The notes under the pieces were generated by a model. It did not search any database, was not told the DNA's origin, and saw only the letters and a program-made list of their open reading frames with translations. A DNA stretch of 53,272 nucleotides from contig CALCNV010000165.1 of the NCBI GenBank assembly GCA_937897645.1, positions 1 to 53,272 on the forward strand, in the 5' to 3' direction. Of the stretch, positions 17,190-25,078 are shown in pieces. This DNA is from an uncultured Lysobacteraceae bacterium. Its GTDB lineage: Bacteria; Pseudomonadota; Gammaproteobacteria; Xanthomonadales; Xanthomonadaceae. Positions within the stretch are counted from its first letter, which is position 1. The number at the start of each line of letters is the position of its first letter. Position numbers and translations under genes: made by a program.

Positions 17190-19601
17190 ATGCGGAAGAT
17201 CCACAGAAATGCGCTGACGGCCATCATTGTCAGCACCTTGGCGACCATGCCGGGCTATGCGTTTGCCCAAGATGCCGCGAGTCCGGCGCCTGTGGCACAA
17301 GACCAGCCTGCAGCAGCTACTGCCGATCAGTCGGATGTCACCGAACTGCAGGCGGTGTTAGTGACGGGCGAAATCCAGTTCCGCAATCGCACCGAAACGA
17401 CGGCGCCGGAGCTGGTCTATGGCCAGGAATTCTTTGCCCAGTTCGAACCGGTCTCGGTCGGCGACCAGCTTCGCCGTGTGCCGGGCGTGGCTTTCACCAG
17501 CGATATCGGTGAATCCGATTCGCCGCAGTTGCGTGGCCTGGGGCAGGGCTACACCCAGATATTGGTGAATGGACGTCCAATCCCCGGTGCTGGCAATGAT
17601 CGCACCGTGTACGTGGATCGTATTCCCGCAGAAATCATCGACCGCATCGAGATCGTGCGCTCGCCCAGCGCCGACATCGACAGTCAGGGCGTGGGCGGCA
17701 CCATCAACATCATCCTCAAGGACGGCGAAAGTCTGCCGCCGGGCGTGATTGCACGTGTTGGCGCAACCTATAACGTCGATGCCGGCAATACCCGCGGCAA
17801 TGGTTCGGTTTCCCTGTCCGGGCGCAACGACGCGGAGACGCTGTTCTATACCGTGACGCTGGACGCGCAGGAACGCTTCAACAACAAGGACGTGGTGCAG
17901 GAAGTGTTCGAAAGTGATTCGGTGGGCTTCGACGAAGAAGTCGCCCGCCGTGGCGATGGACGCCGCCTGGCGCGCTTCGACAATCCCGCCGAATCCGTGG
18001 CCATCGAGCGATCGGAAGAACAGGACAGCCGCGACTCGCGCGACCTGTCGTTCAATGGTGACCTCAACTGGCTGATTTCCGAGGAATCGAACCTGCGCCT
18101 GGATGTGTTCGCCTTGAGCACGGATCGCAAGGAGCACCAGGACACCTGGCTGTATGAAGGCGATGGCAGCGTGGGCGGGCTGGACCTGGATAACCCGGAA
18201 CTCGAATTCCAGGACGCGCGTTTCAAGCAGAAAAGCACGGGCATGTCGGCGGAATTCCAGCACAAGCTCAACGAGGCCAGCAAGTTCGAGCTGCAATTCG
18301 GCTACGCGAATTTCACTGATGACAGCGTGGAGGACACCTTCGAGGAAACCAACGACAACATCGTCGAACGCGAATCCATCGATGCCGATGACACCGAATG
18401 GACCGCGGGCGCTTCGTTCACCACCAAGATGACCGAGAAGTCCGAACTGAAGGTCGGGCTGTCGACCAAGCTCAAGGATCGCGACTACCGGTTGACCATC
18501 GACGACGGCCTGGATGACGACGACTACGAGACCATCGACAGTCGCTTCCGCTACGAAGAGCGCCGCCTGGATGCCTACGCGCGCATCCGCTGGGACATTA
18601 GCCCCGCGGTGACGCTGGAAACCGGCCTGCGCGCCGAAAGCACCAAGGTGGACCAGGACTTCCGCAATGATTTCCTCGAGGGCGGCGTGCTGGATGAAAC
18701 CGTGGTGGGCGACGCCGACAGCAGCGAATTCATGCTGAATCCGTCGGCGCACTTGCGCTGGAAGATCACCGATGCGGACCAGATGCGCTTCAGCCTGGCG
18801 CGCACCGTGCGCAGGCCCAGCATCGACCAGATGATCCCGGCCTACGCGCTGGAATCGCCGGGTGATGAAGACGTGACCATCGGCAATCCCGACTTGTCCT
18901 TCGAATCTGCGATTGGCTTTGACCTAGGCTATGAGCGCAAGTTGGGTGGTCGTGGGGTGATGGGCGTGAACCTGTTCTCGCGCCGCATCTCCGACCTGAT
19001 CGGCCTGGTCAATACCGGTGAGTCGGTGGATACGATCGGATTGGATCCGGATGATTACCCGGGCAATCTCTACACCTATCGCAACATCGGCGACGCTGAT
19101 ACCTACGGCATCGAGTTCGACATTTCCACGCCGTTGACGGCACTCGGCCTGGAAGAAACCGGCATCTTCGCCAACTACACGCGCATGTGGTCGGATCGCG
19201 ACGATCCTGCTGGCGGCGACAGCATCTCGATCGACTACCAGCCCGACTATGTCTACAACGTGGGCGTCACCCAGAACATCCCGAGCTGGGACATGAGCTT
19301 TGGCTTCAGCTACCAGAAGCAGGGCGAGTCGCGGTTCGTGACCTTCGGCGAAATCGAGAGCCAGTTGTATGACGGCAACCTGGAGTTCTTCGTCGAGAAG
19401 CGCTTCAGCGACAGCATCGTGATGCGCCTGACCGGCAACAACCTGCTGGATACGAACAGCCTCCAGGCCGAATCCGGTTTCGACGGCGACAACGGCGCGG
19501 AGATCCTGGCCAACCAGGCTGCCTTCGATGTGGATGCCTACGAAATCGAACGCGAGCAATCTTCGCCGAAGTGGACGCTGACGTTGCGCATGGTGTTCTG
19601 A
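17190..19601 (+). CDS. TonB-dependent receptor, probable phytate/inositol-phosphate (or metal complex) uptake
   Basis: 803 aa. Signal peptide ending YAFA-QDAAS (about residue 27), a TonB-box-like LQAVLVTGEI, plug domain (about 60-190: DQLRRVPGVAF, RGLGQGYTQILVNGRPIPG, PAEIIDRIEIVRSPSADIDSQGVGGTINIIL), then a 22-strand-type barrel ending in Phe (RMVF). ATG 17190 is preferred to upstream codons because GGGAGGGA lies just before it and a clean signal peptide follows. Divergent from the phytase; the substrate assignment is from this context only. A terminator follows after 22 bases. Confidence 0.88.
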   Translation: MRKIHRNALTAIIVSTLATMPGYAFAQDAASPAPVAQDQPAAATADQSDVTELQAVLVTGEIQFRNRTETTAPELVYGQEFFAQFEPVSVGDQLRRVPGVAFTSDIGESDSPQLRGLGQGYTQILVNGRPIPGAGNDRTVYVDRIPAEIIDRIEIVRSPSADIDSQGVGGTINIILKDGESLPPGVIARVGATYNVDAGNTRGNGSVSLSGRNDAETLFYTVTLDAQERFNNKDVVQEVFESDSVGFDEEVARRGDGRRLARFDNPAESVAIERSEEQDSRDSRDLSFNGDLNWLISEESNLRLDVFALSTDRKEHQDTWLYEGDGSVGGLDLDNPELEFQDARFKQKSTGMSAEFQHKLNEASKFELQFGYANFTDDSVEDTFEETNDNIVERESIDADDTEWTAGASFTTKMTEKSELKVGLSTKLKDRDYRLTIDDGLDDDDYETIDSRFRYEERRLDAYARIRWDISPAVTLETGLRAESTKVDQDFRNDFLEGGVLDETVVGDADSSEFMLNPSAHLRWKITDADQMRFSLARTVRRPSIDQMIPAYALESPGDEDVTIGNPDLSFESAIGFDLGYERKLGGRGVMGVNLFSRRISDLIGLVNTGESVDTIGLDPDDYPGNLYTYRNIGDADTYGIEFDISTPLTALGLEETGIFANYTRMWSDRDDPAGGDSISIDYQPDYVYNVGVTQNIPSWDMSFGFSYQKQGESRFVTFGEIESQLYDGNLEFFVEKRFSDSIVMRLTGNNLLDTNSLQAESGFDGDNGAEILANQAAFDVDAYEIEREQSSPKWTLTLRMVF

Positions 19602-19623
19602 GTTGGCTGCGCAGTAGTTGGAT

Positions 19624-19659
19624 AAAGCGATGGCGCCCTTGTGGCGCCATCGCTTTTTT
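19624..19659 (+). terminator. Rho-independent terminator of the TBDR gene
   Basis: Perfect stem AAAGCGATGGCGCC / GGCGCCATCGCTTT (19624-19637 with 19643-19656), loop CTTGT, T run 19654-19659. Strong terminator 22 bases after the receptor stop. Confidence 0.93.
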
Positions 19660-19712
19660 GCGTGCTTACTACTCGAAGTTTGAAACCAAGAAGAGGGCAG
19701 ATTATCTGTGGC

Positions 19713-19920
19713 CGCGCCCCTCTCCCCTTGTGGGAGAGGGTGGCCGACAGGCCGGGAGAGGGGTGGCCGGAGCCAACATCCGTTCGGCTTTCGTGCAACC
19801 TCTAGTGAGGTGGCGATTGGAATGATCCACACTCGACACGTAAGTGAAGCCGTAGAGCCTGCTGGCTCCGGCGACCCCTCTCCCGCCTTCGGCACCCTCT
19901 CCCACAAGGGGAGAGGGACG
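19713..19920. repeat. Long interrupted inverted repeat (MITE/REP-like)
   Basis: CCCTCTCCCCTTGTGGGAGAGGGTG (25 bases from 19718) returns as its exact reverse complement at 19893-19917. Just inside, GGGAGAGGGGTGGCCGGAGCC (19754-19774) and GGCTCCGGCGACCCCTCTCCC (19864-19884) pair with few mismatches, giving arms near 55 bases around a central stretch of about 90 bases. No transposase gene. Such CCCTCTCCC-GGGAGAGGG elements are scattered in xanthomonad genomes. It fills most of the gene-free interval 19660-20021. Confidence 0.75.
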
Positions 19921-20021
19921 CAATCCAGACGCTCACGCCAATTTTGTGGTCGCGCGCATAATGCGTAAGTAAATGGCTCTACGGAGTGAAAGTCGTCTGA
20001 AGGTTCTCGTTGTCGCGTGCA

Positions 20022-20044
20022 CCAACAACCAACAACCAACAACC
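20022..20044. repeat. Short tandem repeat, three copies of CCAACAA
   Basis: Three consecutive CCAACAA units (20022-20042) followed by CC, ending directly at the stop codon of the first iolG gene. On the transcribed strand this reads TTGTTGG three times right after the stop. Probably slippage-derived; no function inferred. Confidence 0.7.
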
Positions 20045-21022
20045 TCAGAGCTTCACCGGCTGCCCACTTCGCACCGACTCAGCCGCAGCCTCCGCAAGCG
20101 CCAGCGCAGCGACCCCATCCGCATACCCCACGGACGCAGGCGCGCCCTCAAGCATGTCCGCGAAGTGGTCCATCTCGCGGCGGTAGGCTTCGGCGTAACG
20201 GTCCAGGAAGAAATTCTGGAAGCGATCCGCGGCGGCGCCATTCTCGCTCCACACCTGCACCGTGCTTTCGGTGACGTTGTCGGCGCGGACCATGCCGGCG
20301 GAGGCATAGGCCTCGATGCGCTGGTCGTAGCCGAAGCCGGAGCGGCGGCTGTTGGAAATGACGCAGAGTTTTCCGGATGCTGTCTTCAGTACGGTGCGTG
20401 CGGTGTCCACGTCGCCCAGCTTGCCGATTTCCGCATCCACCAGGCAGCTGCCGGCGGCATAGACTTCCACGGGCTCTTCGCCCAGCAGCCAGCGGGCCAT
20501 GTCGAAGTCATGGATGGCCATGTCCTTGAACAAACCGCCGGAGACAGCGACGTAGGACGGCGGAGGAGGGCTGGGATCATTGGAAGTGATCTGCAGGGTT
20601 TCCAGCGCACCGATCGCACCGCTGTCCAGGCGCGCCTTCAAGGCCTGGAAATTCGGGTCGAAGCGACGATTGAACGCCAGCAGCAAGTTCGCTTTCGACA
20701 ACTGCATGGACGCAGCTTTCGCACGGCCCAGGTCCTGGTCGATGGGCTTCTCGCAGAAGATCGCCTTGCCAGCGGCGGCGGCACGCACGCTGTAGTCCAG
20801 GTGCGTGTCGGTGGAGCTGGCGATGATGACGCCGGCAATCGATTCATCGGCCAGCGCCTGTTCCAGCGTGAGTATGGGCGCGGCGTATTCCTGCGCCAGC
20901 GACTGCGCCGCGGCGTCGATCGCATCGACCACGCCCGCGAGTTCGATGCGGGTGTGGTAGGCGGCGTTCCTGGCGTGGATGCGGCCAATGCGGCCTGCGC
21001 CGATCAGTACGACCTTGTGCAT
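20045..21022 (-). CDS. iolG: Inositol 2-dehydrogenase family protein (IolG paralogue 1)
   Basis: 325 aa Gfo/Idh/MocA oxidoreductase: N-terminal NAD-binding fold VLIGAGRIGRIHARN, the EKP motif in FCEKPIDQDL, and the catalytic stretch GGLFKDMAIHDFDMARWLLG. It oxidises myo-inositol (or an isomer) to an inosose, the first step of inositol breakdown. ATG 21022 is chosen because GAGGAAA precedes it. It is second in a two-gene minus-strand operon, 11 bases after its paralogue, and the two share long identical blocks (e.g. LGDVDTARTVLKTASGKL), pointing to tandem duplication. Substrate split between the two (myo- versus scyllo- or chiro-inositol) cannot be told. Confidence 0.88.
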   Translation of the reverse strand: MHKVVLIGAGRIGRIHARNAAYHTRIELAGVVDAIDAAAQSLAQEYAAPILTLEQALADESIAGVIIASSTDTHLDYSVRAAAAGKAIFCEKPIDQDLGRAKAASMQLSKANLLLAFNRRFDPNFQALKARLDSGAIGALETLQITSNDPSPPPPSYVAVSGGLFKDMAIHDFDMARWLLGEEPVEVYAAGSCLVDAEIGKLGDVDTARTVLKTASGKLCVISNSRRSGFGYDQRIEAYASAGMVRADNVTESTVQVWSENGAAADRFQNFFLDRYAEAYRREMDHFADMLEGAPASVGYADGVAALALAEAAAESVRSGQPVKL

Positions 21023-21033
21023 GTTGGATTTCC

Positions 21034-22020
21034 TCAGAGAGTGATGACGGTACCGCTGCGCATCGATGCCTCGCACGCCTCGGCCAATACCAGCGCGGCA
21101 ACGCCATCCGCATAGCCAACCGAGGGCTGGGCGCGTCCGTGCAGGACGTCGGCGAAATGATGGATCTGGTCGCGATAGCCGTCCTGGTACCGCGAAGCAA
21201 AACCGGGATGGATCGGCGCACCGGCCACCATGGCTTCGGTCAACGTCTGCAGCGTGTCCTGCTGCACGTTGCCGGCGTTGAGCATGCCGGCTGACCCAAA
21301 CGCTTCGATGCGCTGGTCGTAGCCGTAACCGCTGCGACGCGTGTTGGAGATCACGCAGAGTTTCCCCGATGCCGTCTTCAGCACGGTACGCGCGGTATCC
21401 ACGTCGCCCAAGCGTCCGATTTCCGGATCCACCAGGCAGCTTGCGGTGCTGTAGACCTGCACGGGTTCCTCGCCCAGCAGCCAGCGCGCCATGTCCAGGT
21501 CGTGGATGGTGAAGTCCTTGAACAATCCGCCGCTGGTGGGAATGAAGCCCGGCGGCGGCGCAGCAGGATCATGGTTGACGATGTGCAGCGATTCCAGTGT
21601 TCCGACCACGCCCGCATCCAGCTTCTGCTTCAGCGCCTTGAAATGAGGATCGAAGCGCCGGTTGAAGCCGAGCTGGAAACGCGCCCCTTGGAAACGCGAC
21701 TGCGCCTGCAGCACTTTCTGCAAGTCGAGGTCGATGGGCTTTTCACAGAAGACGGCCTTTCCGGCCTCTACCGCGGCCAATGCATTGGCCAGATGCTGGT
21801 CGGTGGAACTGCACACCAGCACGCCTTTCACCGAAGGATCGGCCAGTGCATGTTCCAGGCTGGCCGCCGTGGCGCCGAAGCGCTGGGTCATGGCGGCGGC
21901 GGCCTCAGGGCGCGGATCCACCACGTACTTGAGGCGCAGGCCCGGGTGCAGGGCGGCGTTGGGGCCGTGTACCTGGCCCATGCGTCCGGCCCCTATCAGT
22001 ACTACGTCGATTCTTTCCAC
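21034..22020 (-). CDS. iolG: Inositol 2-dehydrogenase family protein (IolG paralogue 2)
   Basis: 328 aa Gfo/Idh/MocA enzyme with VLIGAGRMGQVHGPN, FCEKPIDLDLQ and GGLFKDFTIHDLDMARWLLG. GTG 22020 is preferred because GGGAG lies five bases upstream; the TTG at 22032 would put its start inside that ribosome binding site. It is promoter-proximal in the iolG pair and divergent from the rpiR-type regulator. Same predicted reaction class as its neighbour: NAD-dependent oxidation of an inositol to an inosose. Which paralogue is the main myo-inositol dehydrogenase is open. Confidence 0.88.
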   Translation of the reverse strand: MERIDVVLIGAGRMGQVHGPNAALHPGLRLKYVVDPRPEAAAAMTQRFGATAASLEHALADPSVKGVLVCSSTDQHLANALAAVEAGKAVFCEKPIDLDLQKVLQAQSRFQGARFQLGFNRRFDPHFKALKQKLDAGVVGTLESLHIVNHDPAAPPPGFIPTSGGLFKDFTIHDLDMARWLLGEEPVQVYSTASCLVDPEIGRLGDVDTARTVLKTASGKLCVISNTRRSGYGYDQRIEAFGSAGMLNAGNVQQDTLQTLTEAMVAGAPIHPGFASRYQDGYRDQIHHFADVLHGRAQPSVGYADGVAALVLAEACEASMRSGTVITL

Positions 22021-22049
22021 AGGGACTCCCAAGACCGGATGCGCTGAAT

Positions 22050-22113
22050 GAATGGAAGTTCCATTCTATTTTATATCGTAATAGAAATTCCAAGAAAATA
22101 CTTTATATTCCAT
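22050..22113. promoter_or_regulatory. Divergent control region of iolG and rpiR-type genes with TTCCA/TGGAA sites
   Basis: AT-rich 137-base gap in an otherwise GC-rich locus. It holds a perfect 17-base dyad GAATGGAA-G-TTCCATTC (22050-22066), then AGAAATTCCAA (22083-22093, same 11-mer as at 17078) and another TTCCA (22108-22112), the last two exactly 20 bases apart. This looks like a multi-site operator for the adjacent regulator acting on both itself and iolG. Confidence 0.55.
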
Positions 22114-22157
22114 CTTCCGGCCCAGGCCGGTTTCCCCACTAGCTAAGGAGCGGCTGC

Positions 22158-23045
22158 ATGGCCGAGTCGAATACCCCGCCGGCGACCGCAGAGGAACTGC
22201 GTGCGGCGATCCTGGTCCGTTACGAATCCCTCAGCAAGCGCCTGCAGCAGATTGCACGCTACGTGCTGGACGAACCCAACGCGGTCGCGCTTGAGACGCT
22301 GGCGGTGCTGGCCGAGCGCACCGGCGTGCAGCCTTCGGCCATCGTGCGCTTCGCCAAGTCGTTCGGCTTCGATGGCGCCACCCAGATGCAACGCCTGTTC
22401 CGTGACGGGTTGCTTTCGGGCACCGCGCCACTCGGCTACGGCGAGCGCGTGCGCGAGTTCACCCAGAACGTGGAGGGCAAGGCGGTCGGCGACCCGGGGC
22501 AAGTGCTGGGGGAGTTCGTGGAAGGCAACATCCTGGCCCTGCAGAACCTGGGCAAGATCGTGGGCCGCGACGACCTGGCCCATGCGGTGAGGCTTATCTC
22601 GCAGGCGGATACGGTGTACGTGGCGGGTTTCCGGCGTTCGTTCCCGGTGGCGGCCTATCTGGCGTACTCGTTGTTGCAGGTGGACAAGAAGACCGTCTTC
22701 ATCGACAGCCTGGGCGGCATGTCGCTGCAGCAAGTGCATGCGATCGCGGCAAACGACCTGCTGATCGCGGTCAGCTACCACCCGTATGCGGGCGAGACCG
22801 TGCACGTAGTTGATGCCGCTGTGGAGCGGGGCTGCAAGGTTCTTTCGATCAGCGACAGCCTGGTCAGCCCGGTGTCCAAGCCGGCCACCCTGGTGCTGCA
22901 GGTGCGAGAGGCGGAAATCCGCAAGTTCCGCTCGCTATCGGCGTCCATGTGCCTGGCCCAGGCGCTGGTGATCTCGTACGCATTCGCCTCCAGCCAGCCT
23001 CTGGCTGCCAAGGCGGAGGCCACTGCCCGCAGAAGCAAGAAATGA
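22158..23045 (+). CDS. RpiR-family transcriptional regulator (IolR-like)
   Basis: 295 aa: N-terminal HTH_6 domain (about 10-90: SLSKRLQQIARYVLDEP, ...ERTGVQPSAIVRFAKSFGFDG) and C-terminal SIS sugar-phosphate-binding domain (about 130-270: DTVYVAGFRRSFPVAAYLAYSL...NDLLIAVSYHPYAGETVHVVDAA). RpiR proteins next to iol genes in alpha- and gammaproteobacteria repress inositol catabolism until a pathway sugar phosphate binds the SIS domain. It lies between the iolG pair and the iolC operon, the classic location for the local regulator. GGAG eight bases before ATG 22158. Likely repressor of the locus; direct evidence is lacking. Confidence 0.9.
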   Translation: MAESNTPPATAEELRAAILVRYESLSKRLQQIARYVLDEPNAVALETLAVLAERTGVQPSAIVRFAKSFGFDGATQMQRLFRDGLLSGTAPLGYGERVREFTQNVEGKAVGDPGQVLGEFVEGNILALQNLGKIVGRDDLAHAVRLISQADTVYVAGFRRSFPVAAYLAYSLLQVDKKTVFIDSLGGMSLQQVHAIAANDLLIAVSYHPYAGETVHVVDAAVERGCKVLSISDSLVSPVSKPATLVLQVREAEIRKFRSLSASMCLAQALVISYAFASSQPLAAKAEATARRSKK

Positions 23046-23046
23046 A

Positions 23047-23086
23047 ACATATGTTGCTTTCATTTCAATAATAGAATATATGTTAC
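23047..23086 (+). promoter_or_regulatory. Candidate iolC operon promoter with flanking direct repeats
   Basis: TTGCTT (23054-23059), a 17-base spacer and TATATG (23077-23082) fit a weak sigma-70 promoter. The direct repeats ACATATGTTGC (23047-23057) and ATATATGTTAC (23076-23086) overlap its -35 and -10, a layout typical of repression by blocking RNA polymerase. TGAAA-N10-TTTCA (23043-23062) is a second possible dyad. These differ from the TTCCA sites elsewhere in the locus. Confidence 0.45.
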
Positions 23087-23133
23087 ATACATGGGGACGA
23101 GTGTCGTCCGCAACCGGCTGAGGGACGGCCTGC

Positions 23134-25077
23134 ATGGCGGCGACCGCGCGACAACTAGACCTGATCACCGTGGGCCGGTCGTGCATCGACCTGTATGGAC
23201 AGCAGATCGGTGGCCGTCTGGAAGACATGGCGTCCTTCGCCAAATACATCGGTGGCAGCCCCACCAATACGGCCGTGGGTGCATCCCGGCTGGGCCTGCA
23301 CAGTGGCCTGGTGACACGGGTGGGTGCGGATCATTTCGGCCGTTTTATCCGTGAGCAATTGGGGCGCGAGGGCGTGGCCACGCAGGGCGTGCTGGAAGAC
23401 AGCGATCGCCTGACCGCACTCGTGTTCCTGGGCATCCGTGATCCCGACACCTTCCCGCTCGTTTTCTATCGCGAGAACTGCGCCGACATGGCGCTGGACG
23501 CCAGCGACATCGATCCGGCCTTCATCCAGTCGGCCGGGGCGGTGCTGATCAACGGCACGCACCTGTCGCGGGACAACGTATTCGCCGCCTCGGTGCGTGC
23601 GTGCGAACTTGCGCGTGCGGCAGGCGGGAAGGTGGTGTTCGACATCGACTACCGTCCGGTGCTGTGGGGCCTGACCGGCAAGGACGCGGGCGAGAACCGC
23701 TTCGTCGCCCATGACGCCGTCACCGCGCGCCTGCAGGAAGTGTTGCCGCTGTGCGACCTGATCGTGGGTACGGAAGAGGAAGTGCATATCCTCGGCGGCA
23801 GCACCGACACCATCGTTGCGTTGCGCGCGATCCGCGAAAAAACAGATGCACTGCTGGTGTGCAAGCGCGGCGCGCAGGGTTGCTCTGCATTTCCAGGGGC
23901 CATACCCGATCACCTCGACGAGGGGGTGGTCGGGCGTGGTTTCAAGGTGGAAGTATTCAACGTGCTTGGCGCGGGCGATGCCTTCATGGCGGGTTTCCTG
24001 CGCGGCTGGCTGCGCGATGCGCCGCTGGAAACCTGTTGCGAGTACGGCAATGCCTGCGGCGCCATCGTGGTGTCACGGCACGGATGCTCACCTGCGATGC
24101 CGACCTGGGAAGAACTGCAACTGTTCCTCGGAGAACGCAGGCGGCCTTTCCGTCTGCGCGACGATGTCGAACTGGAGCATGTGCACTGGGCCAGCACGCG
24201 CGTCGGGCATTGGGATGAACTCACCGTGCTGGCAATGGACCACCGCAGCCAGTTCGAAGCGCTGTGCGAACAGGTCGGCGCAGATCCGTCACGCATCGTC
24301 GCCTTCAAGGCGTTGGCGCTGAAAGCCGTGGATCGATTGGCGCAGGGCGATCCGCGATTCGGCCTGTTGCTGGACGGGCGCTTCGGCATGCGCGGGCTGG
24401 AAGCGGCAGCGGAACATCCGTACTGGATCGGACGGCCGATCGAATTGCCGGGTTCGTGTCCGCTGGCCTTCGAAAGTAGCGACGACGTCGCCACGGAGTT
24501 GGCGACATGGCCTGCCAACCATGTGATCAAGTGCCTCGTCTTCTACCACCCCGAAGACGTCGCGGACCTGCGCGAACGCCAGGAGCGCCAGTTGCTGCGC
24601 CTCCACGATGCCGCGCGCAAGACCGGGCATGAATTGCTGCTTGAAATCATCGCCTCGCGCAATGGCACGGTGGATGACCAAACCGTATCGCTGGTCATGC
24701 AACGGTTCTACGATCTGGGCATGAAGCCTGATTGGTGGAAGCTGGAGCCCAACGAAAGCGCAGCGGCGTGGGCAAACATTGAGCGCACCATCGCGGATAA
24801 CGATGCGTATTGTCGCGGTGTGGTGCTGCTGGGGCTGTCCGCGCCCGAAGGCGAGTTGATCGCTTCGTTCAAGGCGGCAGCATCCACGCCCATCGTCAAG
24901 GGCTTTGCGGTGGGCCGCACCATCTTTGCGGATGCGGCGGAAAAGTGGCTGGCGGGCAGGATGGACGACGAAACCGCCATCGCCGACCTGTCGCGTCGCT
25001 TGTCGGTGCTGGTCGATGCGTGGCGCGACGCCAAGGCACGCGTGGCCGCGAAGGCCAACGTGCGCGAGAATGCATGA
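23134..25077 (+). CDS. iolC: Fused 5-dehydro-2-deoxygluconokinase / DKGP aldolase (IolC-IolJ type)
   Basis: 647 aa. Residues about 1-325 are a PfkB kinase (TVGRSCIDLYGQQIGG, GGSPTNTAVGASRLG and the anion hole/catalytic NVLGAGDAFMAGF) that phosphorylates 2-deoxy-5-keto-D-gluconate. Residues about 340-640 are a DUF2090 domain (LAMDHRSQFEAL...GLLLDGRFG...LEIIASRNG...KLEPNES) predicted to cleave the product DKGP to dihydroxyacetone phosphate and malonate semialdehyde, the IolJ step. The two steps are thus in one chain. GAGGGA precedes ATG 23134. First gene of the iolC-D-E-B-A operon. Confidence 0.93.
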   Translation: MAATARQLDLITVGRSCIDLYGQQIGGRLEDMASFAKYIGGSPTNTAVGASRLGLHSGLVTRVGADHFGRFIREQLGREGVATQGVLEDSDRLTALVFLGIRDPDTFPLVFYRENCADMALDASDIDPAFIQSAGAVLINGTHLSRDNVFAASVRACELARAAGGKVVFDIDYRPVLWGLTGKDAGENRFVAHDAVTARLQEVLPLCDLIVGTEEEVHILGGSTDTIVALRAIREKTDALLVCKRGAQGCSAFPGAIPDHLDEGVVGRGFKVEVFNVLGAGDAFMAGFLRGWLRDAPLETCCEYGNACGAIVVSRHGCSPAMPTWEELQLFLGERRRPFRLRDDVELEHVHWASTRVGHWDELTVLAMDHRSQFEALCEQVGADPSRIVAFKALALKAVDRLAQGDPRFGLLLDGRFGMRGLEAAAEHPYWIGRPIELPGSCPLAFESSDDVATELATWPANHVIKCLVFYHPEDVADLRERQERQLLRLHDAARKTGHELLLEIIASRNGTVDDQTVSLVMQRFYDLGMKPDWWKLEPNESAAAWANIERTIADNDAYCRGVVLLGLSAPEGELIASFKAAASTPIVKGFAVGRTIFADAAEKWLAGRMDDETAIADLSRRLSVLVDAWRDAKARVAAKANVRENA

Positions 25078-25078
25078 C

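Noticed and set aside
17358..18752. Minus-strand ORF (464 codons) within the phytase-linked TBDR gene
   Set aside because: Antisense shadow with low-complexity Ala/Val/His-rich translation; the + strand has plug and barrel motifs.
20022..20044. Possible CRISPR or regulatory repeat array (CCAACAA)
   Set aside because: Only three 7-base units without spacers; no cas genes in the window.
22021..22032. TTG start for iolG paralogue 2 at 22032
   Set aside because: It would sit within the ribosome binding site GGGAG of the better GTG start at 22020.
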